This document shows, in pieces, positions 47,185 to 59,174 of a DNA stretch of 64,000 bases (positions within the stretch are counted from its first letter, which is position 1; the number at the start of each line of letters is the position of its first letter). The notes under the pieces are model-generated. The model was not told the origin of the DNA and did not search any database. It was given only the letters and a program-made list of their open reading frames with translations. The DNA is taken from assembly GCA_964016875.1 (NCBI GenBank), contig OZ024718.1, forward strand, positions 6,515,001-6,579,000, given 5' to 3'. The stretch is from Fallopia convolvulus (Eukaryota; Streptophyta; Magnoliopsida; Caryophyllales; Polygonaceae). Position numbers and translations under genes: made by a program.

Positions 47185-49845
47185 AAATTAATGCTTTGAT
47201 GGTGCTTCTGCCGAAAGTGCCAGGTCCGAGGAATCCTTCTCAATTTAGATCAATTTCACTTCTAAATGTGGTCTGTAAACTTGCTATGAAGGTTGTTGTG
47301 AACCGCCTTAAACATGTGCTGCCTAAGCTTGTTTTGCTCGCTCAAGCGAGTTTTATACCTAAGCGTCAGATTATTGATAATGTAGTCATAGTTCAAGAAG
47401 TCCTCCACTCTATGAAAGCTTCCCGCTCTTCTAAATGGATGATGTTGAAGATTGACTTGGCCAAGGCCTATGATAGAGTCCGTTGGGATTTTTTGAAAAA
47501 TATTCTGATCCAAGCCGGCTTCTGTTGCGGTTGGTTGAAGTAATTATGCAGTGCCAAACTTCAGGCTCCACTCGGATTCTTTGGAATGGTGGTGTTTCGG
47601 CGAATTTTCAGTCCTCTAGAGGAGTCAAGCAAGGTGATCCCTTGTCCCCATATTTATTTGTTTTATGTATGGAACGTTTGTCCCATATTATTCAATCGGC
47701 GATGGCGGCGGGTGACGGGAAACCAATTCACATTGGCGATATTAGCTTGTCACATCTCTTTTTTGCCGACGATTTGATTCTGTTTGCTGAAGCTCATGAA
47801 TCTCAGGCGTCTGTCATACAAAAGTGTTTAGCTGATTTTTGTTCTATGTCGGGTTAAAAAGTGAATTATGAGAAGAGCAGTATGATTTTTTCAAATTCTG
47901 TTAGAGCCGAGATTAAATCATCTATCAGCGGTCGGTTATCTATTCCAATTGAAGCTGAAATTGAGACCTATCTTGGTGTCCCGGTGGCCTGTGGGCGCAT
48001 GACTAATGATAGATACAATTTTCTGCTAGAAAAGATCCGATCCAGGCTTCGTGGTTGGCAGTCGCGCTCGCTCTCCATGGCAGGGAGAGTTACACTTGCT
48101 AATTCCGTCCTTAAAAGCATTCCATTCTATGTTATGCAATCAACTCAAGTGCCTAAGGGTGTGTGTGATGAAGTTGACAAATTGATTCAGGGATTCGTTT
48201 GGGGGTCTACAAGCGAGAAAAAGAGGATTCATCTTCTCTCATGGGAAAAAATTACGAGGCGAAGGAACGAGGGTGGCTTGGGTCTACGTGATATGAGGAC
48301 CACCAACTCGACTACTCTTATGAAGCTTGGCTGGCGTTTGTTACAAGAACCGGATGCTTTGTGGGCTCAGGTTTTGCGTAGCAAATATTGTCAGGGACGG
48401 TGTGACGTTGACGTGTTTCATAGCCCGTCCCGATCGTCTCAAGTTTGGAAAGGAAATGTGGAGGGTTCCCCTCATCTTCTTAGCAGCCTTTGTAAGTCGA
48501 TTGGTAATGGCACCATGACACTTTTTTGGCTGCATTCTTGGCTGTTGGAAAAACCCCTCATCGACTACTCGGTGGCTGAAGTACCAGAGCCATTCATTGG
48601 CGCAACCGTTGCTGAACTTTGGACAAATGGTGCTTGGAATTGGCCTAGCATTAGCCCTTACCTTCCTGGGGACATTTGTGCCTCCATTGCATCAATTGTT
48701 GTCAGTGCGGACTCTTGTTTTCAAGACAAAATTTTTTGGGGCCACGCTGCTAATGGCCTTTTCCACCAGGTCTGCCTCGAGTTTGATAAGTGGGACGCTA
48801 AATGTGCAACTTGACAGCTTATGGAGGAAAATTTGGAGAGTTCCTGCCCATCAAAGAGTTCGTAATTTTCTCTATTTAGTTGCCAATGACAGTATTATGT
48901 GCAATGTCAATCGTGTGAGGTGCCATCTTTCTACAAGCTCAAAATGCCCACGTTGTAACATTGCATAAACAACACTTCATTTGATGCGCGATTGTGCTGA
49001 AATTTGGCTCATTTGGGTGGCGCTTTTAGGTAATGCTCTATATGAGACGTTTTACTCAACTCAGGATGATGGTGTTTGGATCTCTATGAACATTGAAGCA
49101 GCAGATCAATGGGCCTCCATGTTTGCTTATATCGTTTGGCTCACTTGGAAAAGTCGCAATCAACTTGTGTTTGAAAGGAAAGAGTCTCTTATCACACTTA
49201 GTACCGTTGTTGTGTGATCGACAGAGTTATACGGTAGGTGTGTTGCCAAGGCGAGCCGCATTGAAGTGATCAATACTAGAAGAGTACAATTGCAAAAACG
49301 CAGTTGGGTGTCGCCCTCCTCCGGGTGGCTAAAGCTGAACGTGGATGGCTCATCCAAAGGAAATCCGGGGAAAGCTGGAGGTGGAGGCTTGTTTCGCAAC
49401 TCAGGTGGTTCATATGTAAGTGCGTTCACATTTTCTTGTGGAATTTGCTCGGCATTGACTGCGGAGTTTTTAGCTATTCTACATGGTCTCAAGCAAGCTA
49501 GGATGTTGGGAGTGACACATCTTAGGCTATAACTGATTCCAAGGTTGCGTGTGGTTTGATTAAGCAAGGGTCAATTCTCACTCACCAAGATTACTACACA
49601 ATCAAACAATGCCAACAAATGCTAGAAGATTCCACATGGGTAGTTCATATTTCCTACATTGGACCCGAAGCCAACAAGGCCGCAAATGCTTTAGCGAAAT
49701 GGGCGATTGCACTTGATTCCCGCTTAACTATTTACAATGTTCTGCCTCCCTTTATTTCAAGTATTGTTTTAGCTGATTATGTAGGCCTTCATGGCCAAAA
49801 CTCTCTTAGTTAAATAAAATCAGTTTCCTTTGATACAAAAAAAAA
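47185..49845 (+). mobile_element. L1-type LINE, 5'-truncated, ORF2 decayed
   Basis: Degenerate ORF2 in several frames. The reverse transcriptase shows RSISLLNVVCKL, KIDLAKAYDRVRWDFL, GVKQGDPLSPYLF and the catalytic FADDLILF (about 47762-47785). A thumb and connection region follows (SMAGRVTLANSVL, WGSTSEKKRIHLLSW). A zinc-knuckle-like region lies near 48900-48960 (CHLSTSSKCPRC). RNase H starts WLKLNVDGSSKGNPG (about 49330). Frames break near 47540, at a TAA at 47856-47858, near 48770 and at several later sites. The endonuclease is missing. It ends in a short A tract at about 49840. No clear target duplication remains, so it is older than the 39070 copy. Confidence 0.88.
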
Positions 49846-50013
49846 TCACTACTTTTTTTTCTTCCAAATTTCGGTAGCTATACGTTAAGTTGAGCCTAAT
49901 TTATTTCGACCTAAAGAAACAAGTTTGAGCCTAATTTATTTTTCCAACTAAAAAATGAAGAAACTTACATAAAATAGGTCAACTCAAAAAAGTTATAGAA
50001 TAAGCAATGTATT

Positions 50014-50915
50014 TTGTGTCATTGTTCCTTTGAAGATATCAGCCACTTACTAACCAAATGTCCTCACACACATGAGATTTGTCAGAAAATAAATCCTAAA
50101 TTTACTCAAATTTTACAACAAATTGATATAAGAAATAAACTACCTTGTCAAATACTTAGTGAAATAAGACAACAAGTTAATGCTAAAGAATTCATTGAAT
50201 TAGCCGTATGTTGGTGGGACATCTGTCATCAACGCAACAAATTAGTCTTCCAACAGGTACCAAATGATTTTATTTTAGATCTAGCGCAATATATAAAAAT
50301 GCAATCACATATCTGGGAAACAACAAAACAATGGAGCGAAGATGAGCCAAAACCAAAGAAATCATATAATAGAAGACGTAAACAAACACAAAAAAGCTGG
50401 AAAAAACCACCTAATGGTTTTTTTTTATAAACTTAACTTCGATAGATCTAAATTGCAAAATGAAGATGCTTCATCTGGCATTATAGTTTGAGGACCCAAT
50501 GCCGAAGTTGTTGGCATTACGACATCAAAATATGGCGGAATGTCAGTGAATAAAGTAGAAGCTCTTGCACTTAGAGAAGGTATACAATAAGCCATTATTA
50601 AGGGAATCAAGAATCTTGAAATTGAAGGGGATAACTTCACAATTATAAATGCTATATGTAAACAGGGGCAATGTCCTTGGGATTCAGACATGGTGGTCTA
50701 TGATATTTGCTCTCGCTTGCTTGGTTTGATTCTATGCGAATCAACCATGTTAACCGAAACTGCAATGCTGTGGCCGATAAAATTGCTAGGCTGGGCCACA
50801 ACCATTCTTTGGACACTATTGTAAATCACCAAGAACTTTTAGTTCTCATCCCCAAGGATGCTCTAGGGCGTCATTCGTAAGGAGGATCCTCTAATTTTTA
50901 CCTTTTTCATAAAAA
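50014..50915 (+). mobile_element. second L1-type LINE 3' fragment
   Basis: Begins within the reverse-transcriptase zinc-binding region (CHCSFEDISHLLTKCPHTHEIC). It runs through a basic linker to a degenerate RNase H region (GIIV, NKVEALALREGIQ, EGDNFTIINAI) with stops. A different L1 family from the preceding element, judged by the residues between motifs. Ends near an A7 run at about 50915. Confidence 0.72.
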
Positions 50916-52044
50916 AATGTATATGTTTGGACGATATATCTTTTCCTTTCTAGAGAGAGGCAAAGCCTCTCTCTAGAAAGTGGAAGTAAGGGTAGTTCAT
51001 CAAGAAGGTTTCGATCATCGGTTGAGAAGACCATATTTTCCGCTGAGAAGGCTTGTATTTTTACAAAGTACATCCTTTTGTGTATCAATTTAATTTAGAA
51101 TTTGACAAGTGAAATCAAAGTTTATTCAAGGTTCTTTTCTTTAGGCCTCGCCGATCTCGTTCTGAAGTATCCCCTTTCCTTTGTGTCAGATCTAGATTCT
51201 GTTATTCTGAGGTTTTTCTACCTTTGCAGAGGTTTCGCAATTTGTCGTGCTGAGAAGGATAGTTCTTTCATTTTCCTCAGGTGGTCGTCGTGGACGACTC
51301 ACCGCTAATGTTACTCGATTGTTTTTTCTCCAATTGTTTGTGTCCCATTGAGAAAATAACAACCTCTTTTGTCTAAACGGTTTGTGTTTCTCAATAGAAC
51401 TCTTCAGATCTAGGCAAATTGATTGTGTGAACTCTGTTTTGGCCTTCATTTGTTGCTTGTTTTTCGGCTTTGGTTCGAAATTCTCCTTTGAACGCCTGTG
51501 TGCCCTTGTGTTGCCCTCTACTGGTTTGGTGGTCGACTTCATGACCAACTGACGTGGCATTTGGACCACTAGACTTTGCCTACTTTTACTTTCCTTTTCG
51601 GTCGACGTTTCAGTCGTCGTATTTATATGATTTTGGACTTGCATGGCCTTGTGTTTTCCAATAGTCTATTTTGTTGGGCTCTTTTTAGGGTCGGTTATGA
51701 CTCCTTGTTTGGCCTTAAGCCCATTGTGGTTTTTTTTGTTCTTGGAGTTTTTCACGTGGCTTTAGTTATACTTTGCTAGATTTTGGCTCGTGGCTTTGGC
51801 CCTTTTTTGGGTCCTTTTAGTTTTTTTTAGGCTTGACCTCTTTGACTTGCTTTGGTGGTTTGTGGGCTTTTTTTGTGTTTGTTTTGGACAGGTGTGCGCG
51901 AGCTTGTCGTTTGGTTCGAGTCGTTTGTGGCTCGATCGACTTTGAAGGTTTTGACCCAACCACAATTTGTACTATGTCGAAATTTGGCTCTGGGATTGGG
52001 TGTGGTTCGTTTGTGATTGACGCGGTCGCTTGGACGTTCTCGAA

Positions 52045-52325
52045 GCTGTTGAAGATACTTCATCCCGGTGGAGGCAACATCCGTACTCCACTTCATCATA
52101 TTGATCCACTTTTGACCCAAATGCTAAAGATGCTGATCTTTAGCCCTCACTTCTCGCACTACTCCTTTCGTTCTAGTGTTTTTTTTTGCCATTTGTACTT
52201 ACTTAACTTGTTTTGTTTGTTTTTGTATGTTATTTCCGTTTTTCCGACTGTCGTTACTCGGCCTCTCAATTATATTGGGCCTGTCCGACAAACCGAATTC
52301 TTACCTACTAAAAAAAATATATATT
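52045..52325 (+). mobile_element. 3' end of the same retroposon family as 37290-38621
   Basis: Shares the order GAAGAT-C-TTCAT--CGGTGGAGG-AAC, a T-rich middle, TCGG-CT, and the final CCGAATTCTTACCTA before an A8 tract with the minus-strand copy at 37290-37590. The element probably extends leftward into the GT-rich DNA from about 51100, but I cannot set its 5' end. Confidence 0.65.
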
Positions 52326-52487
52326 TCTCTTAATAAAAAAAGAAACAGGTGTCCATTACGCTGCGAGGGTCCAAAACCCTGATTCAGCTGTTTTCCAAAA
52401 CCCTATTCGTCTGTGTGCACCTTCCTCCCAGATCGCCGGATTCGCAGATCTACATCGCAAACCCTAATCGCACCACTCTGCAACTCA

Positions 52488-53669
52488 ATGTCTCAGCTCA
52501 AACGCTCTGCAATGGGATCTTCCCCTCTCTCCCCCCTTCTCCGCCGCGCATTTTCGGCTTCCGCCGTTGTACCCACAGCTACCCAGTCAACCGGCGTGAT
52601 CAAGTCCCTCTCCGATGACCTCTACCGCACTCGCGACCCCAAGAAGCTCGTCGCGAAGTTCCTCAAGTCGTCCGAAAACGAGCGCTTCCGTAAGAAGACC
52701 GGCATCTACGAGGAAGTGGTCCGGCGCCTCTCCATCTCCGGCCGGCACAGTTCGGTCAATAAGATTCTGGATGGCCAGAAGAAGTACGACGACATCTCCA
52801 GAGAGGGCTTTTGCGCTCGCTTGATCACGCTCTATGGCCGTTCCGGGATGGTGGCTGACGCCATCAAGCTGTTCGACGAAATGCCTGAGTTAAAATCGGA
52901 GAGAACTGTAATGTCCGTGAATGCCGTTTTGGCTGCCTGTGTTAATTCAAAGAAATACGGTAAAGTGGAGGGTTTGTTTCGTGATTTGCCTGGGAAAGTT
53001 GGAGTTGAGCCTGATATTGTGTCTTACAATACTGTGATCAAGGCGTTTGTTGAGATGGGTAAACTGGAGAAGGCTCTTTCCATGCTTGATGAGATGGAGA
53101 AAAAGGGATGTGAACCCGATCGGTTCACTTTCAATACACTGCTCCATGGGCTTTATGGGAATAACAAGCTTGCAGATGGTGAGAAGATTTGGGATAAAAT
53201 GCTCGAGTCTGGTGTCACTCCTGATATCAGGAGTTACAATGCCAAGCTTGCTGGGTATGCTTCTGGGGAAAAATCCCAGGAAGCTCTTGATTTGGTTGCG
53301 GAGATGAATCAAAAGGGGTTGAACGCTGATCTTTATACTTACAATTTACTGATCAAGGCCTTCTGCAATGAGGGGAATTTGGCGGAAGCCAAAAAATGGT
53401 ATGGTGAAATGAGGAGTGAATGTAAACCAGATAAAAAGACTTATGCTACTCTTCTGCCATTTGTTTGTGAGAAAGGTGATCTTGATTTAGCACTTGGGTT
53501 GTGCAAGAACATCTTTAGAGATCGGTGTCTTGTTGATGTAGCAGTTTTACAGAGGGTGGTTGAGGTGCTAGTGTATGGCTCCAAATTTAAGGAGGCAAAA
53601 GAGGTTTTGGAACTTGCCAATTCCAACAAATACTGCAATTATAAGCTGAAAATTCATTTTGATGCTTAG
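52488..53669 (+). CDS. P-class pentatricopeptide repeat protein, mitochondrial
   Basis: 393 residues, single exon. The N-terminus is Ser/Arg-rich (LLRRAFSASAV), fitting a mitochondrial presequence. Two short conserved blocks follow (IKSLSDDLYRTRDPKKLV, KKYDDISREGFCARLI). Then come about seven 35-residue repeats such as PDIVSYNTVIKAFVEMGKLE, PDRFTFNTLLHGLYGNNKL and PDIRSYNAKLAGYASGEKSQ. There are no E/DYW motifs. The order resembles the small Arabidopsis subfamily At1g55890/At3g13160, reported as mitoribosome components (from memory). The start is the first ATG in frame; a second, Met9, is possible. Confidence 0.88.
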   Translation: MSQLKRSAMGSSPLSPLLRRAFSASAVVPTATQSTGVIKSLSDDLYRTRDPKKLVAKFLKSSENERFRKKTGIYEEVVRRLSISGRHSSVNKILDGQKKYDDISREGFCARLITLYGRSGMVADAIKLFDEMPELKSERTVMSVNAVLAACVNSKKYGKVEGLFRDLPGKVGVEPDIVSYNTVIKAFVEMGKLEKALSMLDEMEKKGCEPDRFTFNTLLHGLYGNNKLADGEKIWDKMLESGVTPDIRSYNAKLAGYASGEKSQEALDLVAEMNQKGLNADLYTYNLLIKAFCNEGNLAEAKKWYGEMRSECKPDKKTYATLLPFVCEKGDLDLALGLCKNIFRDRCLVDVAVLQRVVEVLVYGSKFKEAKEVLELANSNKYCNYKLKIHFDA

Positions 53670-54335
53670 TGAGAGCTTTGGTTCAGCATTGCTAGAAGTT
53701 GTTTTTTCCTAGGTCAAAACTCCTCCAGGAGTGTTATTTTGTTTGCCTTTTATTTTGATCATGGGTTCAACATGAACTTTATTATGAATGTGAACTTGCA
53801 ATTTCTTGAGAGCCATTTCAGGCTTGTGTACTGACCTACTACTGGGGCATGCTTTTGTTCCATCTTTAACTTACAACACTCTGCAGAATGTGAGCTTTAT
53901 TTTCATGGGTTTTCACGACTGTAAATATCAGGCTTTGATTGATTGACATCACTATCATACAAATTTGAGCTGTTTCTTCCTTGGACTGAAATTCAGGATT
54001 GGGTTGAAGTGACTAACCAAAACATTTGAGCAGTGGTCTGCCATCTTCAATCACCATTCAATGCCTCACTACAAGTTAATCTTAAACAATAATACTACTC
54101 ACTGGATTCACTTCAGCAACTTCAGAAAACCAATTTTGAGTATGATAACTGATTTTTTTAACCAGAAAAGATCGTAACTTTCTCGAGATGAGAGTATGAG
54201 ACCTCATTTGTACTAATCTAGTTGAAAATTTATTCAACCTAACAAATTAACAATACTTCAAACAATTTAAGTACTTTTAAAAAACTTAAAAAGCCAGAGT
54301 AATAAAAGGGGATATCGGAATAGGGGAAAATAAAC
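53670..54335. other. spacer between the two PPR genes
   Basis: 666 bp holding the 3' UTR of the first PPR and the promoter of the second; no other feature seen. Confidence 0.5.
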
Positions 54336-55496
54336 ATGTCTAGTGTGTGCAACAAGCTTCGGCGGATATGGCAAAACACCGGTACTCATTCTCCCACCGG
54401 AATGCCTCTGCGTCCAACTCCGACCATCATTGACGAACTCTACAAGGAACCCAATTTGGACGTGCTGGTAACCAAGTTCAAACACCTATCTGGTTCCTTC
54501 TACTTTCGTTCCAAGTATGCCATCTACTTCTACACCATCGGCCGCCTGGCAAAGCATAAGTATTTCTCCGCCATCGCAGAGATCATCGAAGCCCACAAAA
54601 AGTACGATGACATCACCAGGGAAGGCTACGCTGCACGTCTGATGTCCCTCTACGGGGACGCTGGCATGTTCGAGCATGCCCACAACATGTTCGACGAATT
54701 GCCTAAGCTAAAATGCGAGAGGACAAGCGTTTCTCTCAATACCCTTATGGGAGCTGCTCTTCATTCCAAGAAATTCGAAACGGCTGTTGAGATTTTCCAC
54801 AAGTATCCATCAGAGCTAGGGATTGTTCCCAATGTTGCTTCATATAACACTGTGATTCGGGCGCTTGGGGAGTTGGGAATGGTGGATGCCGCCATTTCGA
54901 TGGTGGATGAGATGGAGATGAAGGGGTTGGAGCCCAATGTGGTTACTTTCAATTCTCTTGTCATTGGAGCTTATGGGAAAAAGAGGTATTCAGAAGGGGA
55001 GGAAGTTTGGCATATGATGTTGGAAAAGAGAGGGAGTTTGGTTCCTGACATCAGGAGTTATAATGCTAAGTTGCAGGGGATGATCAATGAAGGCATGATT
55101 TTTGATGCTGTTGATTTGTTTGAAGAACTAAGAATAAAGGGGTTGGATCCAAATACAGCTACTTATAATCATTTGATCAAGGGTTTTTGCGATCAAGAGG
55201 ATTTAGAAGAAGCCAAGAAGTGGTACCTGAAATTACTGGAAAATGGTTGGTTTCCCAATGGAGATACTTTTCAAGTCCTCATCAGGCTTCTTTGTGAGAA
55301 TGGAGATTCTAGGTTGGCACTTGATTTGAGCAAGAGGATGTTTGGAAGATACTTTTTGGTGGATCAGGATTTGTTACAGATGGTTGTTGATACTCTAGTG
55401 AAAGATTTGAAGGTTCAAGATGCGAAGAGCTTAGTGAAGCTTGCAAGGTCAAATTATTTCTACAAGTATAATCTGGTAATGCCTTCAGAAAAGTGA
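54336..55496 (+). CDS. second P-class PPR protein, paralog of the upstream gene
   Basis: 386 residues, no intron. It has the same block order as the preceding gene: KKYDDITREGYAARLMSLYG, then repeats with NVASYNTVIRALGELGMVDA, NVVTFNSLVIGAYGKKRYSE, PDIRSYNAKLQGMINEGMIF and NTATYNHLIKGFCDQEDLEE, ending in the same C-terminal helix region (LVKLARSNYFYKYNL). It lies in tandem, 666 bp downstream and in the same orientation, so the pair arose by duplication but has diverged strongly. The N-terminus (MSSVCNKLRRIWQNTG) is short and basic, compatible with mitochondrial targeting. RNA target unknown. Confidence 0.88.
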   Translation: MSSVCNKLRRIWQNTGTHSPTGMPLRPTPTIIDELYKEPNLDVLVTKFKHLSGSFYFRSKYAIYFYTIGRLAKHKYFSAIAEIIEAHKKYDDITREGYAARLMSLYGDAGMFEHAHNMFDELPKLKCERTSVSLNTLMGAALHSKKFETAVEIFHKYPSELGIVPNVASYNTVIRALGELGMVDAAISMVDEMEMKGLEPNVVTFNSLVIGAYGKKRYSEGEEVWHMMLEKRGSLVPDIRSYNAKLQGMINEGMIFDAVDLFEELRIKGLDPNTATYNHLIKGFCDQEDLEEAKKWYLKLLENGWFPNGDTFQVLIRLLCENGDSRLALDLSKRMFGRYFLVDQDLLQMVVDTLVKDLKVQDAKSLVKLARSNYFYKYNLVMPSEK

Positions 55497-55913
55497 TCTA
55501 AATTGGAAAATAAATTTATGTTGAATCTTTCCAATTCCCCATTATCATATTGATTTCCAGCTGATTTTACTTGTTTAGATCGTTGTATTGTAGAATCATA
55601 GGTTGTTTCCATATACTGCTGCTTATCCAGACCAGGTTGGAGACTCGGTTCTGAAGAGTGTATGTGGAATAGTTAAAAGACTGCTGCCTTTTAGAATCTT
55701 CAATGCTTGATATGAATTTTTGATCCCTTCTCTTGAAAGGGGCTATCTTGATATTTAAAGCCATCCCCATTTAGAATCACACTGAACTTTTATGTGCAAC
55801 AATTACATCTATGATAAATTGACATCATGTTCTAGTTTATCACAGATTTTGCTGACATTATTTCTACACAATCTTCTTTGCACTCTTCTTGATATGTTTG
55901 GTCGTTTGTAGTG
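55497..55913. other. convergent spacer between PPR 2 and the terpene synthase
   Basis: 417 bp shared by the 3' UTRs of two convergent genes; no other feature. Confidence 0.5.
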
Positions 55914-58378
55914 CTAGTACTTTTGATAGAGTAAAGATGTAACAAACTTGTCTAGGTCGGGAAGCCTATGGTATTCATCATAGCTATACATCAATGGAAC
56001 CATCCTAGCCAGATTAAGGCATCCTTTGGTGAAAAGCTTCATTGACGAAAACGGATATGTAGGTGATCTCAATGATTCTTGGTTGAGACTCTTCCAAGCA
56101 TCTGAAATTAGATCAATGACACGTTCTCGGGCGTCCTCAACAGAGATGCCTTCATTCTCATTCATATAGCACTTGATATAAGATCCGTCGTGTCCATTCT
56201 GATCCTCGTCCTGTAAGGTTCACAAAGTATACTTTGATATCGCATTTTTTTTTCAAACAATTTTGATGATTTTGATCAGGGTTCTACCTCATAACTTCCA
56301 AGATCATCCCAAAGACGTAGGATCCTGGCCGTTGATGATGTGATTCTTGTGTAGTCATTGTCAAGGGCATTTTGCCCGTTGTGCTCGCAAGTGTCGTTTC
56401 TTCCTCCTAATAGAAAGTACATATGAGCCAATCCCACATGAACTCCTGAAGTGGTCGTTGCTACGTTAAGATACTCTGTGGTTGTTGGTCAGTATCCTGC
56501 AGCAAACCATTTGGACTCGACTAGGAACGCGTTGAAGAGATCCGTCCACTGAAAGTAAGCACCATGTCGATTAATAACCGAAGTAATGCATATGAAACCA
56601 GCTAACACAATCCTTTTGATCCAAATACTTTGGTGAATTGGTTGATGTATCATGATTAACTAGAGTTGGTCTTAGGACGTACCGCTTTTCGTAATGAGTC
56701 CTTAGGATTGAACCCATACTTCAACCAAATCCGGTGGCTGATTTCATTTGTGACATTAAAAAGGGCCTTGAGACATATATTCATGTAGTCTGGCAGCATA
56801 CCTAATGTGTCAGTCTCCCACCTACATATGAAAATATATATGTTATCTAGCATGTCATTTAGGACAGAGTCAATAAGATGCCTAACTTTATACATACCTT
56901 TTATATGTCCACTCTATATTGTTTTCATTTAACTTTAACAACTTGGCTAATTAGTGATGATTTAGAATAGGACTAGTTCATAGGTTCAAGAATTGAACTC
57001 TTAAGAGTTTAGTTCCTTCAAGTACCTGTTTACTGCCTCTGTGAAAAGGGAGAGTTCTTCAGGTGTTCCGCATACATCGAAAATGTCATCAATGATGTAG
57101 ATAAATGATATCGATTTTGTAATCTCTAGTCTTTGCTCGGACAAGCTTGTATCTGAAAGCATTCCCATGGACCACATATGCCATTTCTGAGGTTGATTTC
57201 TTGCAAATTTTAACTCCTTGGCCAACCCTAGATCTTTCCACCATCTAAAAAACAAAAAATCCCCAAATTATATAACACCCAACTATAACTGATCAAAATT
57301 TTGAAAAACAAACTTGCTTACTTGGAGATATGAAGGATTTCATTCTGATAGATGATCTGAGCCGCGTTGCCATGGATCTTGGCAAGTTGTTGTAGCTCAT
57401 ATCTCCAACCCTTTGCCTTCGAGAGCGTACTAAGAAAATCATGCGCGGTAAACCTGGCTAGTGTCTTTTGAAATGGATGCTTCAAAGCATTCTGTACCAG
57501 TATGGCATGAGATTTGTCGAGTTTGCTCAGAGACTCGGTAAGAATCCGCTTGCTAAACACATTGGCTTCGTCGAGTACACATTCCCCTTGCATCCTCATT
57601 TGAGATGCCTCGAACAAGCTCACCAGCCCTTGTGTATCCTTCCCAAGTTTTTCATGGAACTTCTTGTCTTGCCTTAAGAAACCATCAAATGTATCTGCAA
57701 CATTAAGAGTTATTATTTTCGGCCTTGTTTCAGTGGAGTTGTGACAACTCTACAGATAGATTTATATGTTTCAACTTTTAAGGAAAAAGTATCTTGTCAT
57801 TATCAAACACCAAAAATGTCCTACTTACGAGTTGAGACGCTGTATCCTTCTTGTCTAAGTAGCCCAAACCGAAGAGAAACTTCATAGAGACAATTGCTAC
57901 AAAAATTTACACCACTTAATTTGCCAAAGTACTCCATATAATGCCTATGGAGAACCTCGGCGATCTCTTCTTGGAAGAGATGGTCAATCCCGAGCCTCTG
58001 AATGGTGTCAACCATCACCAGTTCTTCCATTGAATCCCTTCCGGGATTCCTCATTCTCTGGCTTATGCTCTTCACCTTCTCTGCAAGTTGAACCTCATTG
58101 CTTTGATACTGCACAAAACACACTGTGTTAAGGATATATAAACAGGCAATTAAGAGATCATCAAGATAACGATGGAGACTAACAATCTGATGATGAGGAG
58201 TCACATGATTTAAGTTGTGTGAAGAAATGGAGGCAGATGGCTGTTGCTTATTGGCAACAGCATAGACTCTCCAGTTGCCCATAGTCACCGGCTTCAACCC
58301 CGCAAGATCATCGAATTTGATCCTTAGATTTCCCAAGGTACTTGGAAGAATTTGGTGACAAGGTATTTTGGTAGACAT
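55914..58378 (-). pseudogene. TPS-g-type terpene synthase with one premature stop
   Basis: Seven exons on the minus strand: 58378-58184, 58108-57829, 57694-57322, 57244-57026, 56821-56683, 56548-56288, 56210-55914. They splice in phase through 587 codons, the usual seven-exon class. The DDxxD metal motif is intact (DDIFD, residues 335-339), as is the second motif (WDDLGSYEDE). There is no RRx8W motif near the N-terminus and an RNQ replaces RDR before DDxxD, as in TPS-g linalool/nerolidol synthases. The only visible lesion is TGA at 56491-56489 (codon 422, in AAGY-stop-PTTTEYL), which would remove the second metal site. Either a young null allele or a sequence error. Product class (acyclic mono- or sesquiterpene alcohol) is inferred. 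Confidence 0.85.
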
Positions 58379-58935
58379 ATTGTCAAGATGCTACTGAGAT
58401 TGCCGATCTTATCACAAACAGAGAGAAAGAGAGAGGTGTTTTAAAGAGTGTAGAGAAGTTAAAAGAGGCAGTGACAAGTACATAAGATTCTGTGATCCGT
58501 GATGGACTAACTAAAGAGACACACCCTTCTTATACTTGAAACATGGGTATGTTTATCTCAGGGTGGACTCTGTATATAGATATATCTTTATTCTATTTTT
58601 GTTTAGTGTACATATAGTTAGTTATCTTTATTCTATTTTAGGTTAGTAAGAATGTAAGATGGGGTGTGAAAGTACATGGGCCGATAACTTGTGCTTTACA
58701 CAGCTCTAGTAGAGTTTCGCTTCCTAAAAAATGGATAGTTAGCATCAATAGTTAAACCCAACAAAAATCGATAGGAAACCTGCTTAAGATTAGATTGTCA
58801 ACTTTGATATCATATGAAAGTCCATCAGCTGATAACTTATGAGTTGTGAGTCTTTCTATTACCCATTGTTTTTTGATGAAATTTTATTGAACTTATGTAC
58901 AAGACAAATAAATAAACTTGATGCATATAAGTTAT
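58379..58935. other. terpene synthase upstream region
   Basis: Leader and promoter DNA of the minus-strand terpene synthase. TATATAGATATATC near 58573-58586 is a possible but distant TATA stretch. Confidence 0.4.
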
Positions 58936-59172
58936 GAGTTTGGTTCAAATTAAAAAAACTCTTATCCTGAAAAAGAAAAGAAATGCACTTTTCCTACTTC
59001 GTAGTGCATTTTTTCGCATTTGTATTTTTCGTACTTTGTAGTGCACTTTTCGTACTTTTTGTAGTACACTTTTCGGATTGCACTTTTTGTATTTTGTAAT
59101 GCACTTTTTGTAATTTGTAGTGCACTTTTCATTTTTTAAGATAAGAGTTTTTTTTTCATTTGAACCAAACTC
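58936..59172. mobile_element. foldback element M1 with GTGCACTTTT subrepeats
   Basis: 237 bp with terminal inverted repeats of about 30 bp. Ends are GAGTTTGGTTCAAAT and its exact complement; the next part (ACTCTTATC) is also mirrored. The interior is a tandem series of GTAGTGCACTTTTCGTAC-like units. Sister element M2 lies at 60066-60338. Confidence 0.78.
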
Positions 59173-59174
59173 TA

